Virus record (IMG/VR): IMGVR_UViG_3300008450_000112
Coordinates: 1 to 40,429 of that record
Length of the DNA: 40,429 nt
Source of the DNA: a virus
Reading direction: 5' to 3' (one strand)
The position numbers were made by a program, and so were the translations under genes. Shown here piece by piece: positions 17,644-26,088 of this stretch (position 1 is its first letter; every line of letters starts with the position of its first letter). The notes under the pieces were generated by a model. The model ran no database searches, was not told the DNA's origin, and saw nothing but the letters and a program-made list of their open reading frames with translations.

Positions 17644-17702
17644 GCGGTGTGGTTGAGGGCGATTGCCTTCCCGCTCTCCCACACCGCTTGCTCTCCTTTT
17701 TA
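17644..17702 (+). terminator. Hairpin and T-run after tail tube gene
   Basis: A perfect 9-bp stem, GCGGTGTGG (17644-17652) with CCACACCGC (17679-17687), encloses a 26-base loop that itself contains GGC/GCC pairing. A CTCTCCTTTTT tract follows a few bases later. It probably attenuates transcription into the chaperone and tape measure genes, which are needed in smaller amounts than tail tube. Confidence 0.65.
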
Positions 17703-17740
17703 GTATGATTTAGGAAGGCAAACCCAACACAGGAGGCAAC

Positions 17741-18097
17741 ATGTCTAAAGAAGTAACACTGCCATCAGGCGCAAAAGTAACACTTAAAGATCCATCAACT
17801 TTGCGTGTAAAAGATCGCAAAAATGTAATGCGTAGCGCAGACAATGCGGTAGGCGGAGATCTTACAAAGGCACTTGCATTAGGTGATGCACTTATTGCAA
17901 TGCTTGTTGAGTCATGGACATTTGATTTAATTCCGCCATCAATCAAACTTGAGTCATTAGATGAACTTACAATGGTTGATTATGATGCTTTGGTAGAACA
18001 TACAAAGGACGCTCAAAAGTATCTGTTCCCTAATTTGGCTGAAACGCCACAGACAGAGGCAGACCCAAAAGCAATTGGCGAGAACTCCAACGCCTAA
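17741..18097 (+). CDS. Tail assembly chaperone, short form
   Basis: A 118-residue gpG-like chaperone that coats the tape measure protein during tail assembly. It starts behind AGGAGG. The typical N-terminal pattern is visible (LPSGAKVTLKDPSTLRVKDR) followed by helices around LALGDALIAMLVESW. It sits between tail tube and tape measure genes as expected. Codons 108-110 contain the slippery heptamer described at 18064, where a fraction of ribosomes should shift to make the longer form. Confidence 0.85.
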   Translation: MSKEVTLPSGAKVTLKDPSTLRVKDRKNVMRSADNAVGGDLTKALALGDALIAMLVESWTFDLIPPSIKLESLDELTMVDYDALVEHTKDAQKYLFPNLAETPQTEADPKAIGENSNA

Positions 18098-18294
18098 AAT
18101 GGTTACTCAAGGGTGGGGAAAGGCATGAAGCCTTTTCCTATCCTGATGAGCAATGGTATTACTACCAAATGGCGGATCGGTTTGGTTGGACACCTGAACA
18201 GGTAGATAACTTGCCCGCTAATACGGCAGATTGGTTGTTAGCAATTGCTAGAACCGTTGATGAAGTGAAAACAGAAAGGTTGGATAATGGCTGA
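17741..18294 (+). CDS. Tail assembly chaperone, long form by -1 frameshift
   Basis: A 184-residue gpGT-like fusion. It reads in frame to AAA at 18068-18070, slips back one base, then continues AGC AAT TGG to the stop at 18292-18294. The extension has the conserved character of this family: KWLLKGGERHEAF, then WYYQMADRFGWTPEQVD and ADWLLAIARTVDEVK. This protein-like segment between 18098 and 18290 has no start of its own. Its end overlaps the next gene by eight bases. The family is known to use this mechanism; the frameshift itself is inferred. Confidence 0.88.
18064..18070 (+). promoter_or_regulatory. Programmed -1 ribosomal frameshift site
   Basis: CCCAAAA is read in the zero frame as C CCA AAA, which fits the X XXY YYZ rule for -1 slippage. 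The zero frame ends 24 bases later, while the -1 frame stays open for 74 codons with tail-chaperone sequence. This placement near the end of the upstream ORF is standard for siphovirus tail chaperones. Confidence 0.85.
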
Positions 18295-18757
18295 AATTGT
18301 CATTAAGAACCTTAAAGATGTTCTTGCCGCAATTGATGGAGCGGCTGAAAAGATTGAACAAGGCGCGCAATTAGGAATTATGCGTGTTGGTTTGGCTGTT
18401 GAACGACAAGCAAAATTAAACTTTCAAGGTACGCGTAGTTATGAAAAGCGTGTAAGTAAAAACGGCAATCCGTATTTAAAAATTACTCCGCCAAAACATG
18501 TTGGTGGATCAGGCCCTAACACGGTTACAGGTAATCTTAAAAGATCTATTAAAACTACATACCGTGTTGGCTTAGGTGTTTACACCGCTGAAGTTGGCCC
18601 AACAATGATCTACGCCCGTCAGGTAGAAAAGGGCGGTGGAAAATGGCCGCCAGGGGTAAAATACCCTTACTTAGAACCTGCGGCATTGATGCTATTGCGA
18701 AGTGGCAAAATCAACAGGATCTTTACAACCGCTGTTAAAGAGAAATTGGGGAGTTAA
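18287..18757 (+). CDS. HK97 gp10-like tail completion protein
   Basis: A 156-residue protein with the features of the HK97 gp10 family: an N-terminal helix with AVERQAKLNF, a central KITPPKHVGGSGPNTVTGNLKRSI segment, GVYTAEVGPTMIYARQVEKGG and the near-C-terminal YPYLEPA motif. Such proteins act in head-tail joining or tail completion and are usually encoded before the tail tube gene. Here the gene lies between the chaperone and tape measure genes, a less usual place. Its start overlaps the end of the frameshifted chaperone reading frame. Confidence 0.7.
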   Translation: MAEIVIKNLKDVLAAIDGAAEKIEQGAQLGIMRVGLAVERQAKLNFQGTRSYEKRVSKNGNPYLKITPPKHVGGSGPNTVTGNLKRSIKTTYRVGLGVYTAEVGPTMIYARQVEKGGGKWPPGVKYPYLEPAALMLLRSGKINRIFTTAVKEKLGS

Positions 18758-18759
18758 TC

Positions 18760-21700
18760 ATGGCTGATCTAATTCCACCAATGCTCATTAAATTACAAGC
18801 AGATGTAGAAGGATTAAAGACAGGCTTAGCCCAGGCGGAAAATGCTATTAAGGGTGTAGATAAATCTGTACAAACAGCATCTACTGGCATGACAAATTTC
18901 ATGGGCAAAATTAAACAAATTGGTGCATCTCTTGGTATTGCTTTTGCAGGTACACAAGTTTTGCAATTTGGTAGAGATGTAATACAGCAAGCGCAAGAAG
19001 CAGAAGCGCAACAGCAACGCTTGTATCAATTGATGAAGGTTGGTACTGGCGCAACTGATGAACAGATTGCCGCACTCAATGCGCAAGCAGACGCGCTACA
19101 AAAAGTAGGCGTTGTTACCGCTGGCAACATTACGCAGACACAATCACAGTTGGCAACATTTAATTTGCAGGCTGACACTATTGAAAGATTGACACCTGCC
19201 ATTCTTGATTATGTCACCGCTGAAAAGGGCGCTAACGCAAGCGCTGATGAATTTAAACAAATGACAAACGGATTGGCACAAGCGCTTAACGGCAACTTTG
19301 GATCTCTCACAAGAGTTGGCTTTGTGCTTGATGATCACACCAAAAAACTTATTTCATCAGGAACAGAAGCAGAAAAATCTGCGGCAATTGTTGATGTACT
19401 TAACTCAACTTACAAAGACTTTAACAAAGAATTACGCAATACACCTGAAGGCCGCATGCAAGTTCTCAGAAATGACTTTGATCAATTAAAAGAAGATTTA
19501 GGTAAAAAATTATTACCTGCTCTTAAAATAGTTACAGACTTTTTAACTGATCAACTTATTCCTGCGTTGCGTTCATTAGGCACATTTGTTAAAAATAACT
19601 CAACAGTTATTCTTGTATTGGCTGGTTCAGTTACCGCAGGAGTTGTAGCATGGAAAGCCTATTTAGCAATTCAAAAATTAGTTGCAATTTCTACTACTGT
19701 TTTAAAAGTTGCGCAAGTTCTTCTTACTGGTGGGCAATTAGCATCTATTGCGGCTACTAATGGGCTTGCCGCTTCTATGCTGAGACTTAATGCAATTATG
19801 TACGCAAACCCTATTGGTTTAGTTGTAGCCGCGGTTGCATTGCTTGTTACAGGATTTGTAATTGCATACAAAAAAAGCGAAACATTTAGAAATGTTGTTG
19901 GAGAAGTAGCAAAAGCAGTTCTTACTTATGTAGGTTTTATGATTAAAGTATGGGGTGCAATGATCACTACCATTATGAAGGTGGTAACTGGGCCTCTCAG
20001 ATTGTTCTTAACTGTTATGTCTAAATTGCCTGGCGTTGGCAGTACAGCCAAAAGCGCTTTAGGATTGATTGATGGCGCTATTGAGGGCGTTGGTGATTTT
20101 GCCGCAAAAACCGCAGAAAAAATTGAAGGAATGAAAGGCGCTGTAGATAAATTTACTAAATCTGCAAATGATGCCGCTAAAGCAGGTAAAAATGCTAAAG
20201 ATAAAGGTGGTACAGGCGGTGGCGGTGGCGGCGGTGGCGGCGGCGCTGGCGGCGGCCTTGATGATAAAGCAAAAAAGAAACTTGAAGCCTACAAAAAAGA
20301 TGTAGAAAAAATTTACAAAGACATGAATGAAGTCATTGCTGAGTCTCAAGAAAAGGCTCAAGAGGCTCTTGAAAACCGCAATGAAAAAATGTTTAAAGCG
20401 CATAAAGAGTATGATGAACGCGTTGCTGAACTTAACAAGCGAAACAAAGAAGTTCTTGCTGAAGCCCAAAAGCGTTTTGATGAAGCAACGGCTGATGCAC
20501 AAAAGCGCAGAGATAAGGCTGAAACAGAAGCATACAAGCGCAACAAAGAAACGCTTGAAAACATTGAGAAAGATTACGCTAATAAAAAGGCAGATCTTCT
20601 TAAAGCCAACAATGACAAACTTGATGACATACGCAAAAGCGCGGCTGAAAAAACTGCTAATTTAACTAAAGCCGCGGCTGAAAAACAAGCAAACATTATT
20701 CAACAGGGCGTAGATCGGTTGCGCAATGCTTTTGCTTCTAAAACTGGTTTTGATGTAGGTGAAGCATTTAAGGGTGGCGCAGATAGCGCAGAGAAACTTC
20801 TTGCTGATCTAAAGGCTAAATTAGCCGCGGCTAAAGAACTTCAGGCTAACGCCGCGGCTCTTGCTGGCATGGGTTACAGCCAGGTGTTTATTGAGCAGGT
20901 TGTTAAAAATGGCCCTGAAGCGGGTAACAAGATTGCTGAAGCGCTTAAAGCGGCATCTCCTGAAGCAACTACTGAATTACAAGAACTTTACTATGGACTA
21001 GAAGATGTTTCTGAAAACGGATTAAATGCTCTTGCTAAGCAAATGAATACATCTACCAGTTTTGCAACTGAAGAAATGATGAACGCTTACAATCAAGTTG
21101 CTATTGATCTCAAAGAGTCTTTGGCTGAAGTCAATACCCAAATGACAGAAGCGTTGGCGGAGTCTAATAAGGCTTATGAAGAAGCAATGGCGCAAGCCCA
21201 AAAAGACCGTAATGAAAAAATTGTTGATGCTAATAAGGCTTTAACAGAGGCTTTGGCTGATGCTAAAACTGCTTATGATGAAGCCATAGCAGACGCTACA
21301 AAGGCTCTTACAGAGGCTAGGGCAGAGGCTCAAAAGAACCTTGATGAAGGACTTGCAGAAGCCACTAAAACCCTTCAAGAAGCGCTTGCAGAGGCTCAGA
21401 AAGATTATGAAAAGGCTATTGATGAAATCAATAAGTCCACAATGAAAAAACTTGCAGATCTTCAAGATAAATTAAAAGAAGTTGCCGCGGCTATGGCGGC
21501 AATTAGTAAGGCTTCTGCGGCTAGTGCTTTAGCAAATGCTCCTACCCTTGCCAAAAAGGGTGACATTATTCCAAGTGTGGGTTATGACCCTGCGCGGCAA
21601 GGAATGACCGCTGGCGGCTCGCGTTTATCTTCAGTAACAGTTACTAATAACATTACTGCAACATCAGTTGATCCTAACGCTGTTAGTTCAGCGGTTGTTA

Positions 21701-21762
21701 GCGCTGTTAAATACGGTAACGCTGTAATGCTTGGTAATAGAGACGCGGTAGCAATAGCATGA
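18760..21762 (+). CDS. Tape measure protein
   Basis: At 1000 residues this is the longest gene; it sets tail length and is ejected ahead of DNA. The N-terminal 270 residues are helical, with the common tape-measure opening (MLIKLQADVEGLKTGLAQAE). Two hydrophobic stretches (about 283-310 and 351-372) probably interact with the host membrane. A Gly-rich spacer (about 484-500) leads into long Ala/Glu/Lys coiled-coil segments (510-660 and 785-910), rich in EALAEAQK-like heptads. By the usual ratio of about 1.5 angstrom per residue the tail would be near 150 nm. No peptidase motif was seen. It follows the frameshifting chaperone, as in other siphoviruses. Confidence 0.9.
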   Translation: MADLIPPMLIKLQADVEGLKTGLAQAENAIKGVDKSVQTASTGMTNFMGKIKQIGASLGIAFAGTQVLQFGRDVIQQAQEAEAQQQRLYQLMKVGTGATDEQIAALNAQADALQKVGVVTAGNITQTQSQLATFNLQADTIERLTPAILDYVTAEKGANASADEFKQMTNGLAQALNGNFGSLTRVGFVLDDHTKKLISSGTEAEKSAAIVDVLNSTYKDFNKELRNTPEGRMQVLRNDFDQLKEDLGKKLLPALKIVTDFLTDQLIPALRSLGTFVKNNSTVILVLAGSVTAGVVAWKAYLAIQKLVAISTTVLKVAQVLLTGGQLASIAATNGLAASMLRLNAIMYANPIGLVVAAVALLVTGFVIAYKKSETFRNVVGEVAKAVLTYVGFMIKVWGAMITTIMKVVTGPLRLFLTVMSKLPGVGSTAKSALGLIDGAIEGVGDFAAKTAEKIEGMKGAVDKFTKSANDAAKAGKNAKDKGGTGGGGGGGGGGAGGGLDDKAKKKLEAYKKDVEKIYKDMNEVIAESQEKAQEALENRNEKMFKAHKEYDERVAELNKRNKEVLAEAQKRFDEATADAQKRRDKAETEAYKRNKETLENIEKDYANKKADLLKANNDKLDDIRKSAAEKTANLTKAAAEKQANIIQQGVDRLRNAFASKTGFDVGEAFKGGADSAEKLLADLKAKLAAAKELQANAAALAGMGYSQVFIEQVVKNGPEAGNKIAEALKAASPEATTELQELYYGLEDVSENGLNALAKQMNTSTSFATEEMMNAYNQVAIDLKESLAEVNTQMTEALAESNKAYEEAMAQAQKDRNEKIVDANKALTEALADAKTAYDEAIADATKALTEARAEAQKNLDEGLAEATKTLQEALAEAQKDYEKAIDEINKSTMKKLADLQDKLKEVAAAMAAISKASAASALANAPTLAKKGDIIPSVGYDPARQGMTAGGSRLSSVTVTNNITATSVDPNAVSSAVVSAVKYGNAVMLGNRDAVAIA

Positions 21763-22619
21763 CAACTTTAACGCAGGTTTATTCATTTGCTTTTAACAAT
21801 CAAGTATTTGGTGGCGCTGGTTCTCCTTATCAAATACTGAGTGTTGATGGCTTAGAGTCTTTGCCTGGTATCCGTAATCAAGATGATAACCGTGGATACC
21901 ATGATGGCATGTTTACAGGCCGTGACTTTTTAAGCGGCAGAACAATCTCAATTATTTTCAATACTTTTGGCGATAGCAACGGATCTGCTCAAACAAATTA
22001 CAACACAATTCAAAGCGTTCTTTTGCCTCAAACATCAGGCACAACACCTCTTTATTTTAAATTTCCAAACATTCCAACCAGTGAACAATTTGTTGATGCT
22101 CGCGTACGCGCTTTGCGTACAAGCGTAGATCCTAATTACACTTATGGATACATTACATCTCAGGTTGATTTCTTTTGCCCTGATCCAAATTATTATGACA
22201 GTAATTTGCAAACCGCTAACATGCTTATTAGCGCGGCTCTAGGGCGTACCTATAACAAAACATTTAATTACACATACGGTGGTGGTTCTTCTAGCGTTAC
22301 AACTACAATCAATAACATTGGTTGGGCTACTACTTACCCAACAATTACTATTCAAGGGCCTATTACAAACCCTGTTATTGGTAACACAACAACTGGAAAT
22401 ACACTTAATTTTACAGGCACATACACTGCTTTAGATACTTTGGAAATTGATCTTTACAATCAATTAATCACACTTAATGGCAACCCTGCGCGTAATCTTT
22501 TAATTTCAGGCACATGGTTTGATGCGCCACCAGGCAACTCAAATTTCTTTTTTACTGGCACAAGCACATTAGCGGGAACTACTCAGGCTACCGTTTCTTG
22601 GTATTCTGCGTACATCTAA
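21759..22619 (+). CDS. Distal tail (Dit-like) protein
   Basis: A 286-residue protein immediately after the tape measure, overlapping it by four bases (ATGA). The layout fits Dit: an N-terminal beta barrel (QVFGGAGSPYQILSVDGLE, then GRDFLSGRTISIIFNTFG), the connecting ARVRALRTSVDPNYTYGYIT strand, DFFCPDPNYYD, and a C-terminal galectin-like beta domain (TNPVIGNTTTGNTLNFTG, ALDTLEIDLYNQ). Dit hexamers join the tail tube to the baseplate or fibres. The family call rests on position and segment pattern. Confidence 0.75.
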   Translation: MTTLTQVYSFAFNNQVFGGAGSPYQILSVDGLESLPGIRNQDDNRGYHDGMFTGRDFLSGRTISIIFNTFGDSNGSAQTNYNTIQSVLLPQTSGTTPLYFKFPNIPTSEQFVDARVRALRTSVDPNYTYGYITSQVDFFCPDPNYYDSNLQTANMLISAALGRTYNKTFNYTYGGGSSSVTTTINNIGWATTYPTITIQGPITNPVIGNTTTGNTLNFTGTYTALDTLEIDLYNQLITLNGNPARNLLISGTWFDAPPGNSNFFFTGTSTLAGTTQATVSWYSAYI

Positions 22620-22629
22620 GGGAGAACAA

Positions 22630-23526
22630 ATGACACTACAAACGCCCCCATCATGGCTACAGGCAGGCTCATACCCTGCTCAGTATGACCGTTTAACAGC
22701 GCAAGCATTGTGGGCCACTACTGGCACAATTGGTAGTTCTTCATTGGCTGTTAGCCCTAATTCTCCTGTTGGTATGTCAGTACGCGTTGCTTCAGGCTGG
22801 GCCGCAATTGTTGGAACAACTACAACAAACATGGGCGTTTACACAATTTTCAATGACGCAACCGATACGCTAACAATTACAACAGCCGATCCAACAAACC
22901 CACGCATTGATCTTGTGTGTGCAACAGTGCGTGATGCTTTTTATTCAGGTGCTAACAATGATGTAATTTTTCAAGTAATTGCGGGAACTCCTGCGGGATC
23001 TCCTGTTGCTCCCGCACTTCCTGCTAATTCAATTTCACTTGCAACCGTTGCAGTAGGTGCGGCTGTAACTCAAATTAACTCAGGTGACATTACAGACACA
23101 CGCGTTGCTGTTACTACAAACATTCCTGAAACTGGTGACATTTCTAGCGTTACAGCGGGAGCGGGATTAACAGGAGGCGGATCAAGCGGGGCTGTAACTT
23201 TAGCCGCAAGCGTTGCAACAAATACACAAACAGGAACAACTTACACTTTGGCTTTAGCAGACAACGGCAAACTTGTCACACTTGCAAACGGTTCTTCTAT
23301 TGCAGTAACAATTCCTCTTAACAGTTCTGTTGCATTGCCTGTTGGTGCTGTTATTATTATGGCGGCTTATGGAGCAGGCGCAGTAACAATTTCAGGAGCA
23401 GGAGGCGTAACTGTGGTTTCAAATGGAGCAACAGCCGCAACGCCTGTAATCCGCACAACTTATTCTTCTGTTGCCGCTATTCAAACTTCTGCAAACAATT
23501 GGTTAGTGGTAGGAGATCTTATCTAA
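22630..23526 (+). CDS. Tail tip / receptor-binding candidate
   Basis: A 298-residue protein. Residues 1-175 match a widespread minor tail protein pattern (WLQAGSYPAQYDRL, MSVRVASGWAAIVG, NPRIDLVCATVRD, ISLATVAVGAAVTQI), typical of baseplate or fibre-attachment proteins. After a Gly-rich GAGLTGGGSSG hinge, the C-terminal 95 residues form a beta domain ending in VVGDLI. That domain resembles the tip of the collagen-like fibre at 1914. Start is the ATG behind AAGGGAG; its stop overlaps the next start. Confidence 0.65.
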   Translation: MTLQTPPSWLQAGSYPAQYDRLTAQALWATTGTIGSSSLAVSPNSPVGMSVRVASGWAAIVGTTTTNMGVYTIFNDATDTLTITTADPTNPRIDLVCATVRDAFYSGANNDVIFQVIAGTPAGSPVAPALPANSISLATVAVGAAVTQINSGDITDTRVAVTTNIPETGDISSVTAGAGLTGGGSSGAVTLAASVATNTQTGTTYTLALADNGKLVTLANGSSIAVTIPLNSSVALPVGAVIIMAAYGAGAVTISGAGGVTVVSNGATAATPVIRTTYSSVAAIQTSANNWLVVGDLI

Positions 23527-24944
23527 TGTCACTTCTTAGTGTAATTTCAGGATCAGATAGAAGCGTACCTAGCGCTCCTACAATTGGAACTGCAACAGAT
23601 GTTGGTACTGCTCGCGCCTATAACAATGGTGCGGCATCAGTAACATTTACTGCGCCAACTTATACAGGGCGTTTACCAATTACCTCTTACACAGTTACAT
23701 CTAGCCCAGGCGGGTTTACCGCTTCAGGTGCATCATCTCCTTTAACTGTTACAGGTTTGCAATCATCTACTTCATACACTTTTACTGTTACTGCCACAAA
23801 TTCTTTAGGTACAAGCGCGGCTTCATCTGCATCAAATAGCATTACTGCAACAACAGTTCCACAAGCACCTACTATTGGAACAGCAACAGGAGGCAATGCT
23901 TCTGCAACCGTTACCTATACAGCAAATGCAACGGGCGGAAAGGCTGTATCTGCTTACACAGCAACTTCATCTCCTGGATCATTAACAGGAACAGGCGCAA
24001 GTCCTATTACAGTTTCAGGATTAACTAACGGAACTGCTTACACATTTACAGTTACAGCAACTAACGCTAATGGAACATCAACCGCTTCAGCGGCTTCTAA
24101 CTCAGTAACTCCTGTTGCTCCACTTCCTGCTCCAACGAGTGTTGATTATCTTGTTGTTGCTGGCGGTGGTGGAGGTAATCAATCTGGTGCTGGAGCGGGT
24201 GGTTTTAGAACTGGAAGTTTAGCGGTTTCAACTTCATTCACCGTCACAGTAGGCGCTGGTGGCGCTGGTGGACCAACATCACTTTATCAACCTGCAGTAA
24301 ACGGAAGCAACTCTGTATTTAGCAGTATTACATCAGCAGGTGGTGGTGGTGGTGCTACAGGTAATCCTGGCAGTAGTGCTAATGGTGTAGCAGGAGGTTC
24401 AGGTTCAGGTGCTTGGGGTTCGTCAGGAACGGTTGGCGCGGGTAACACTCCTTCAACATCTCCGTCACAAGGTAATAATGGTGGAGCAGGTGCAACTCCT
24501 GGTGCATACGGCGGTGGTGGTGGAGCGAGCGCGGCTGGTACTAGTGGTGTTGCTATTGGACCTCCAGGTTTTGAGACTTATGGTGGCAACGGTGGAGCAG
24601 GTTCAAGTTCATCAATTACTGGAACATCAACTGCATACGCTGGAGGAGGCGCGGCGTCAAGTGGTAATGTTACAGCGATACAGCCTGGAGGAGTAGGTGG
24701 AGGCGGTAATGGCGGTAATGGTAGCGCTGCCGCAACCGCTGGAGGAACTAATTTAGGTGGCGGATCAGGTGGAGGATCTGTTGGTGGATACAAAGCAGGT
24801 GGTTCAGGTGTAGTTATTATTGCCTACCCCAATACTTCAGCGGCATTGACTTCTATTCCTGGGACATTAACTTATGACCAACCAACACGAAGTGGTTATA
24901 GAGTTTATCGTTTTACTGCTGGAACAGGAACGGTGACGGTCTAA
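23526..24944 (+). CDS. Fibronectin type III and glycine-rich tail fibre protein
   Basis: A 472-residue fibre protein. I start it at ATG 23526, overlapping the upstream stop (TAATG), rather than at 23499. Two fibronectin type III domains occupy about 10-205 (PITSYTVTSSPGG and a second copy with SAYTATSSPGS, each ending in AYTFTVTATN-like strands). The remainder is a Gly-rich domain (VDYLVVAGGGGG onward) closing with GSGVVIIAYP and YRVYRFTAGTGTVTV. This Gly-rich family is known in phage fibres and may form packed polyglycine helices that present variable loops to receptors. Confidence 0.75.
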   Translation: MSLLSVISGSDRSVPSAPTIGTATDVGTARAYNNGAASVTFTAPTYTGRLPITSYTVTSSPGGFTASGASSPLTVTGLQSSTSYTFTVTATNSLGTSAASSASNSITATTVPQAPTIGTATGGNASATVTYTANATGGKAVSAYTATSSPGSLTGTGASPITVSGLTNGTAYTFTVTATNANGTSTASAASNSVTPVAPLPAPTSVDYLVVAGGGGGNQSGAGAGGFRTGSLAVSTSFTVTVGAGGAGGPTSLYQPAVNGSNSVFSSITSAGGGGGATGNPGSSANGVAGGSGSGAWGSSGTVGAGNTPSTSPSQGNNGGAGATPGAYGGGGGASAAGTSGVAIGPPGFETYGGNGGAGSSSSITGTSTAYAGGGAASSGNVTAIQPGGVGGGGNGGNGSAAATAGGTNLGGGSGGGSVGGYKAGGSGVVIIAYPNTSAALTSIPGTLTYDQPTRSGYRVYRFTAGTGTVTV

Positions 24945-25324
24945 TGGCACATTACGCATTTCTTGATGAAAACAACATTGTTACTGAAGTAATTGTTGGG
25001 CGCAATGAAGATGAAATTGTAGATGGTATTTCTAATTGGGAAATCGCTTACGCAGAAGTACGCGGTCAGGTATGTAAAAGAACTTCTTACAACACAAGCG
25101 CAGGAGTGCATGCAAAGGGCGGAGTTCCATTCCGTAAAAATTATGCAGGCATTGGCATGATTTTTGATGAAGAAAGAGATGCTTTTTATGCACCTCAACC
25201 ATTTCCTTCATGGATACTTAATGAAGAAACTTGCATTTGGGAAGCGCCTATTTCCATGCCTGAACATGATCCCGCAATTGAATTTCCTTTATGGAATGAA
25301 GCAACTCAATCATGGGAATTATGA
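24944..25324 (+). CDS. Conserved aquatic-phage fibre-region protein
   Basis: A 126-residue protein of a type I recognise from many marine and freshwater phages, usually next to fibre genes. Features are AHYAFLDENNIVTEVIVGRN at the start, a central RKNYAGIGMIFDEERDAFY and the closing PSWILNEETCIWEAP. Function is unknown. Position at the end of the fibre block suggests a fibre tip or attachment role. It overlaps the upstream stop (TAATG) and converges with the minus-strand gene that follows, their ends overlapping by six bases. Confidence 0.6.
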   Translation: MAHYAFLDENNIVTEVIVGRNEDEIVDGISNWEIAYAEVRGQVCKRTSYNTSAGVHAKGGVPFRKNYAGIGMIFDEERDAFYAPQPFPSWILNEETCIWEAPISMPEHDPAIEFPLWNEATQSWEL

Positions 25325-26041
25325 GTAAGTTTTTTTAGACCAAATGTTTTTTATGTAATGATTAACAATTGTGCCATTAAAATTTTTATCTTCTAATTTT
25401 TGGTATTCCCCATTTTTAAGGTATGAGTATTCTGCTTTCCAATCAGAACGCTTAAATGGAACAACCTGAACCATAGGTGTGCCTTTTTCTAGTATGCCTT
25501 CAAAATCATTTGTAAACCAAACAGGAGGCAGTATTTCAAGATTGCTTCTATCGGTATCAATAACGGCTGGTATTGCTTGAACACCAGTTTGACGATAACC
25601 AAAAGGTTGTGTAATTAAACATGAATAACCTTTAGGTGTAATTATTCTCCATTTATTAAGAAACTTAAATACTTGTGAATTAAAACCAATAGGTGTTTCT
25701 ACTTCTGCTCTTGCTTGCATACCATGTTCTTGAAACACTGCTTCTGTTGTTCGCCAGGTAATAATTTTGTTTTCACCTTCATTTTTTATTTGAACATCTG
25801 ACCACAATGGAATGATGTAACCTGTTGTAAGAGCGTCCAACATAGGAACACATTTTTTAGGGCCTGCATTTGACACGCGCTCTCTAACAATCAATTTATT
25901 GCCTTTAGGGTTATCTTCACTTTTGGTGTAAGGAGTCATAGCCTTCCACCATTCAGGGATTGCTTGAGTTGCAGGGTATGGGCGTTCTGCTACTTCCCAC
26001 CCGTATTCATCTCTTGCTTCAAACTTAATTATTTGTTTCAT
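25319..26041 (-). CDS. Conserved phage protein of unknown function (possibly DUF6065 family)
   Basis: A 240-residue minus-strand gene behind TATTAGGAGG. It has IPEWWKAMTPY near the N-terminus, KKCVPMLDALTTGYIIPLWS in the middle, a KFLNKWRIITPKGYSCLIT core and VWFTNDFEGILEKGTPMVQV later. I recognise this as a family found in aquatic phages and tentatively link it to DUF6065, which has no established function. The KGTPMVQVVPF stretch suggests a beta-rich pocket. It is alone on the minus strand within the tail genes, converging on a fibre-region gene, like a moron insertion. Confidence 0.5.
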   Translation of the reverse strand: MKQIIKFEARDEYGWEVAERPYPATQAIPEWWKAMTPYTKSEDNPKGNKLIVRERVSNAGPKKCVPMLDALTTGYIIPLWSDVQIKNEGENKIITWRTTEAVFQEHGMQARAEVETPIGFNSQVFKFLNKWRIITPKGYSCLITQPFGYRQTGVQAIPAVIDTDRSNLEILPPVWFTNDFEGILEKGTPMVQVVPFKRSDWKAEYSYLKNGEYQKLEDKNFNGTIVNHYIKNIWSKKTYS

Positions 26042-26073
26042 TTTGCCTCCTAATAAATTACACCAAAGAGTAG

Positions 26074-26079
26074 TACCAT
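26074..26079 (+). promoter_or_regulatory. Possible -10 element for a leaderless hub gene
   Basis: TACCAT lies nine bases before the ATG at 26089. No Shine-Dalgarno is present and the gap to the divergent minus-strand gene is only 47 bases, so the gene needs its own start signal. No good -35 was found. Confidence 0.3.
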
Positions 26080-26088
26080 TAGCAAATT

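Noticed and set aside
23499-23525. Upstream GTG start for the fibronectin-type fibre gene
   Set aside because: It would overlap the previous gene by 28 bases without a ribosome site. ATG 23526 overlaps the stop in the TAATG style used by neighbours.
26053-26061. ATAAATTAC as a shared regulatory motif (also 30909 and 31449)
   Set aside because: The same nine bases occur inside coding sequence at 30602, so chance in an A/T-rich genome is likely.
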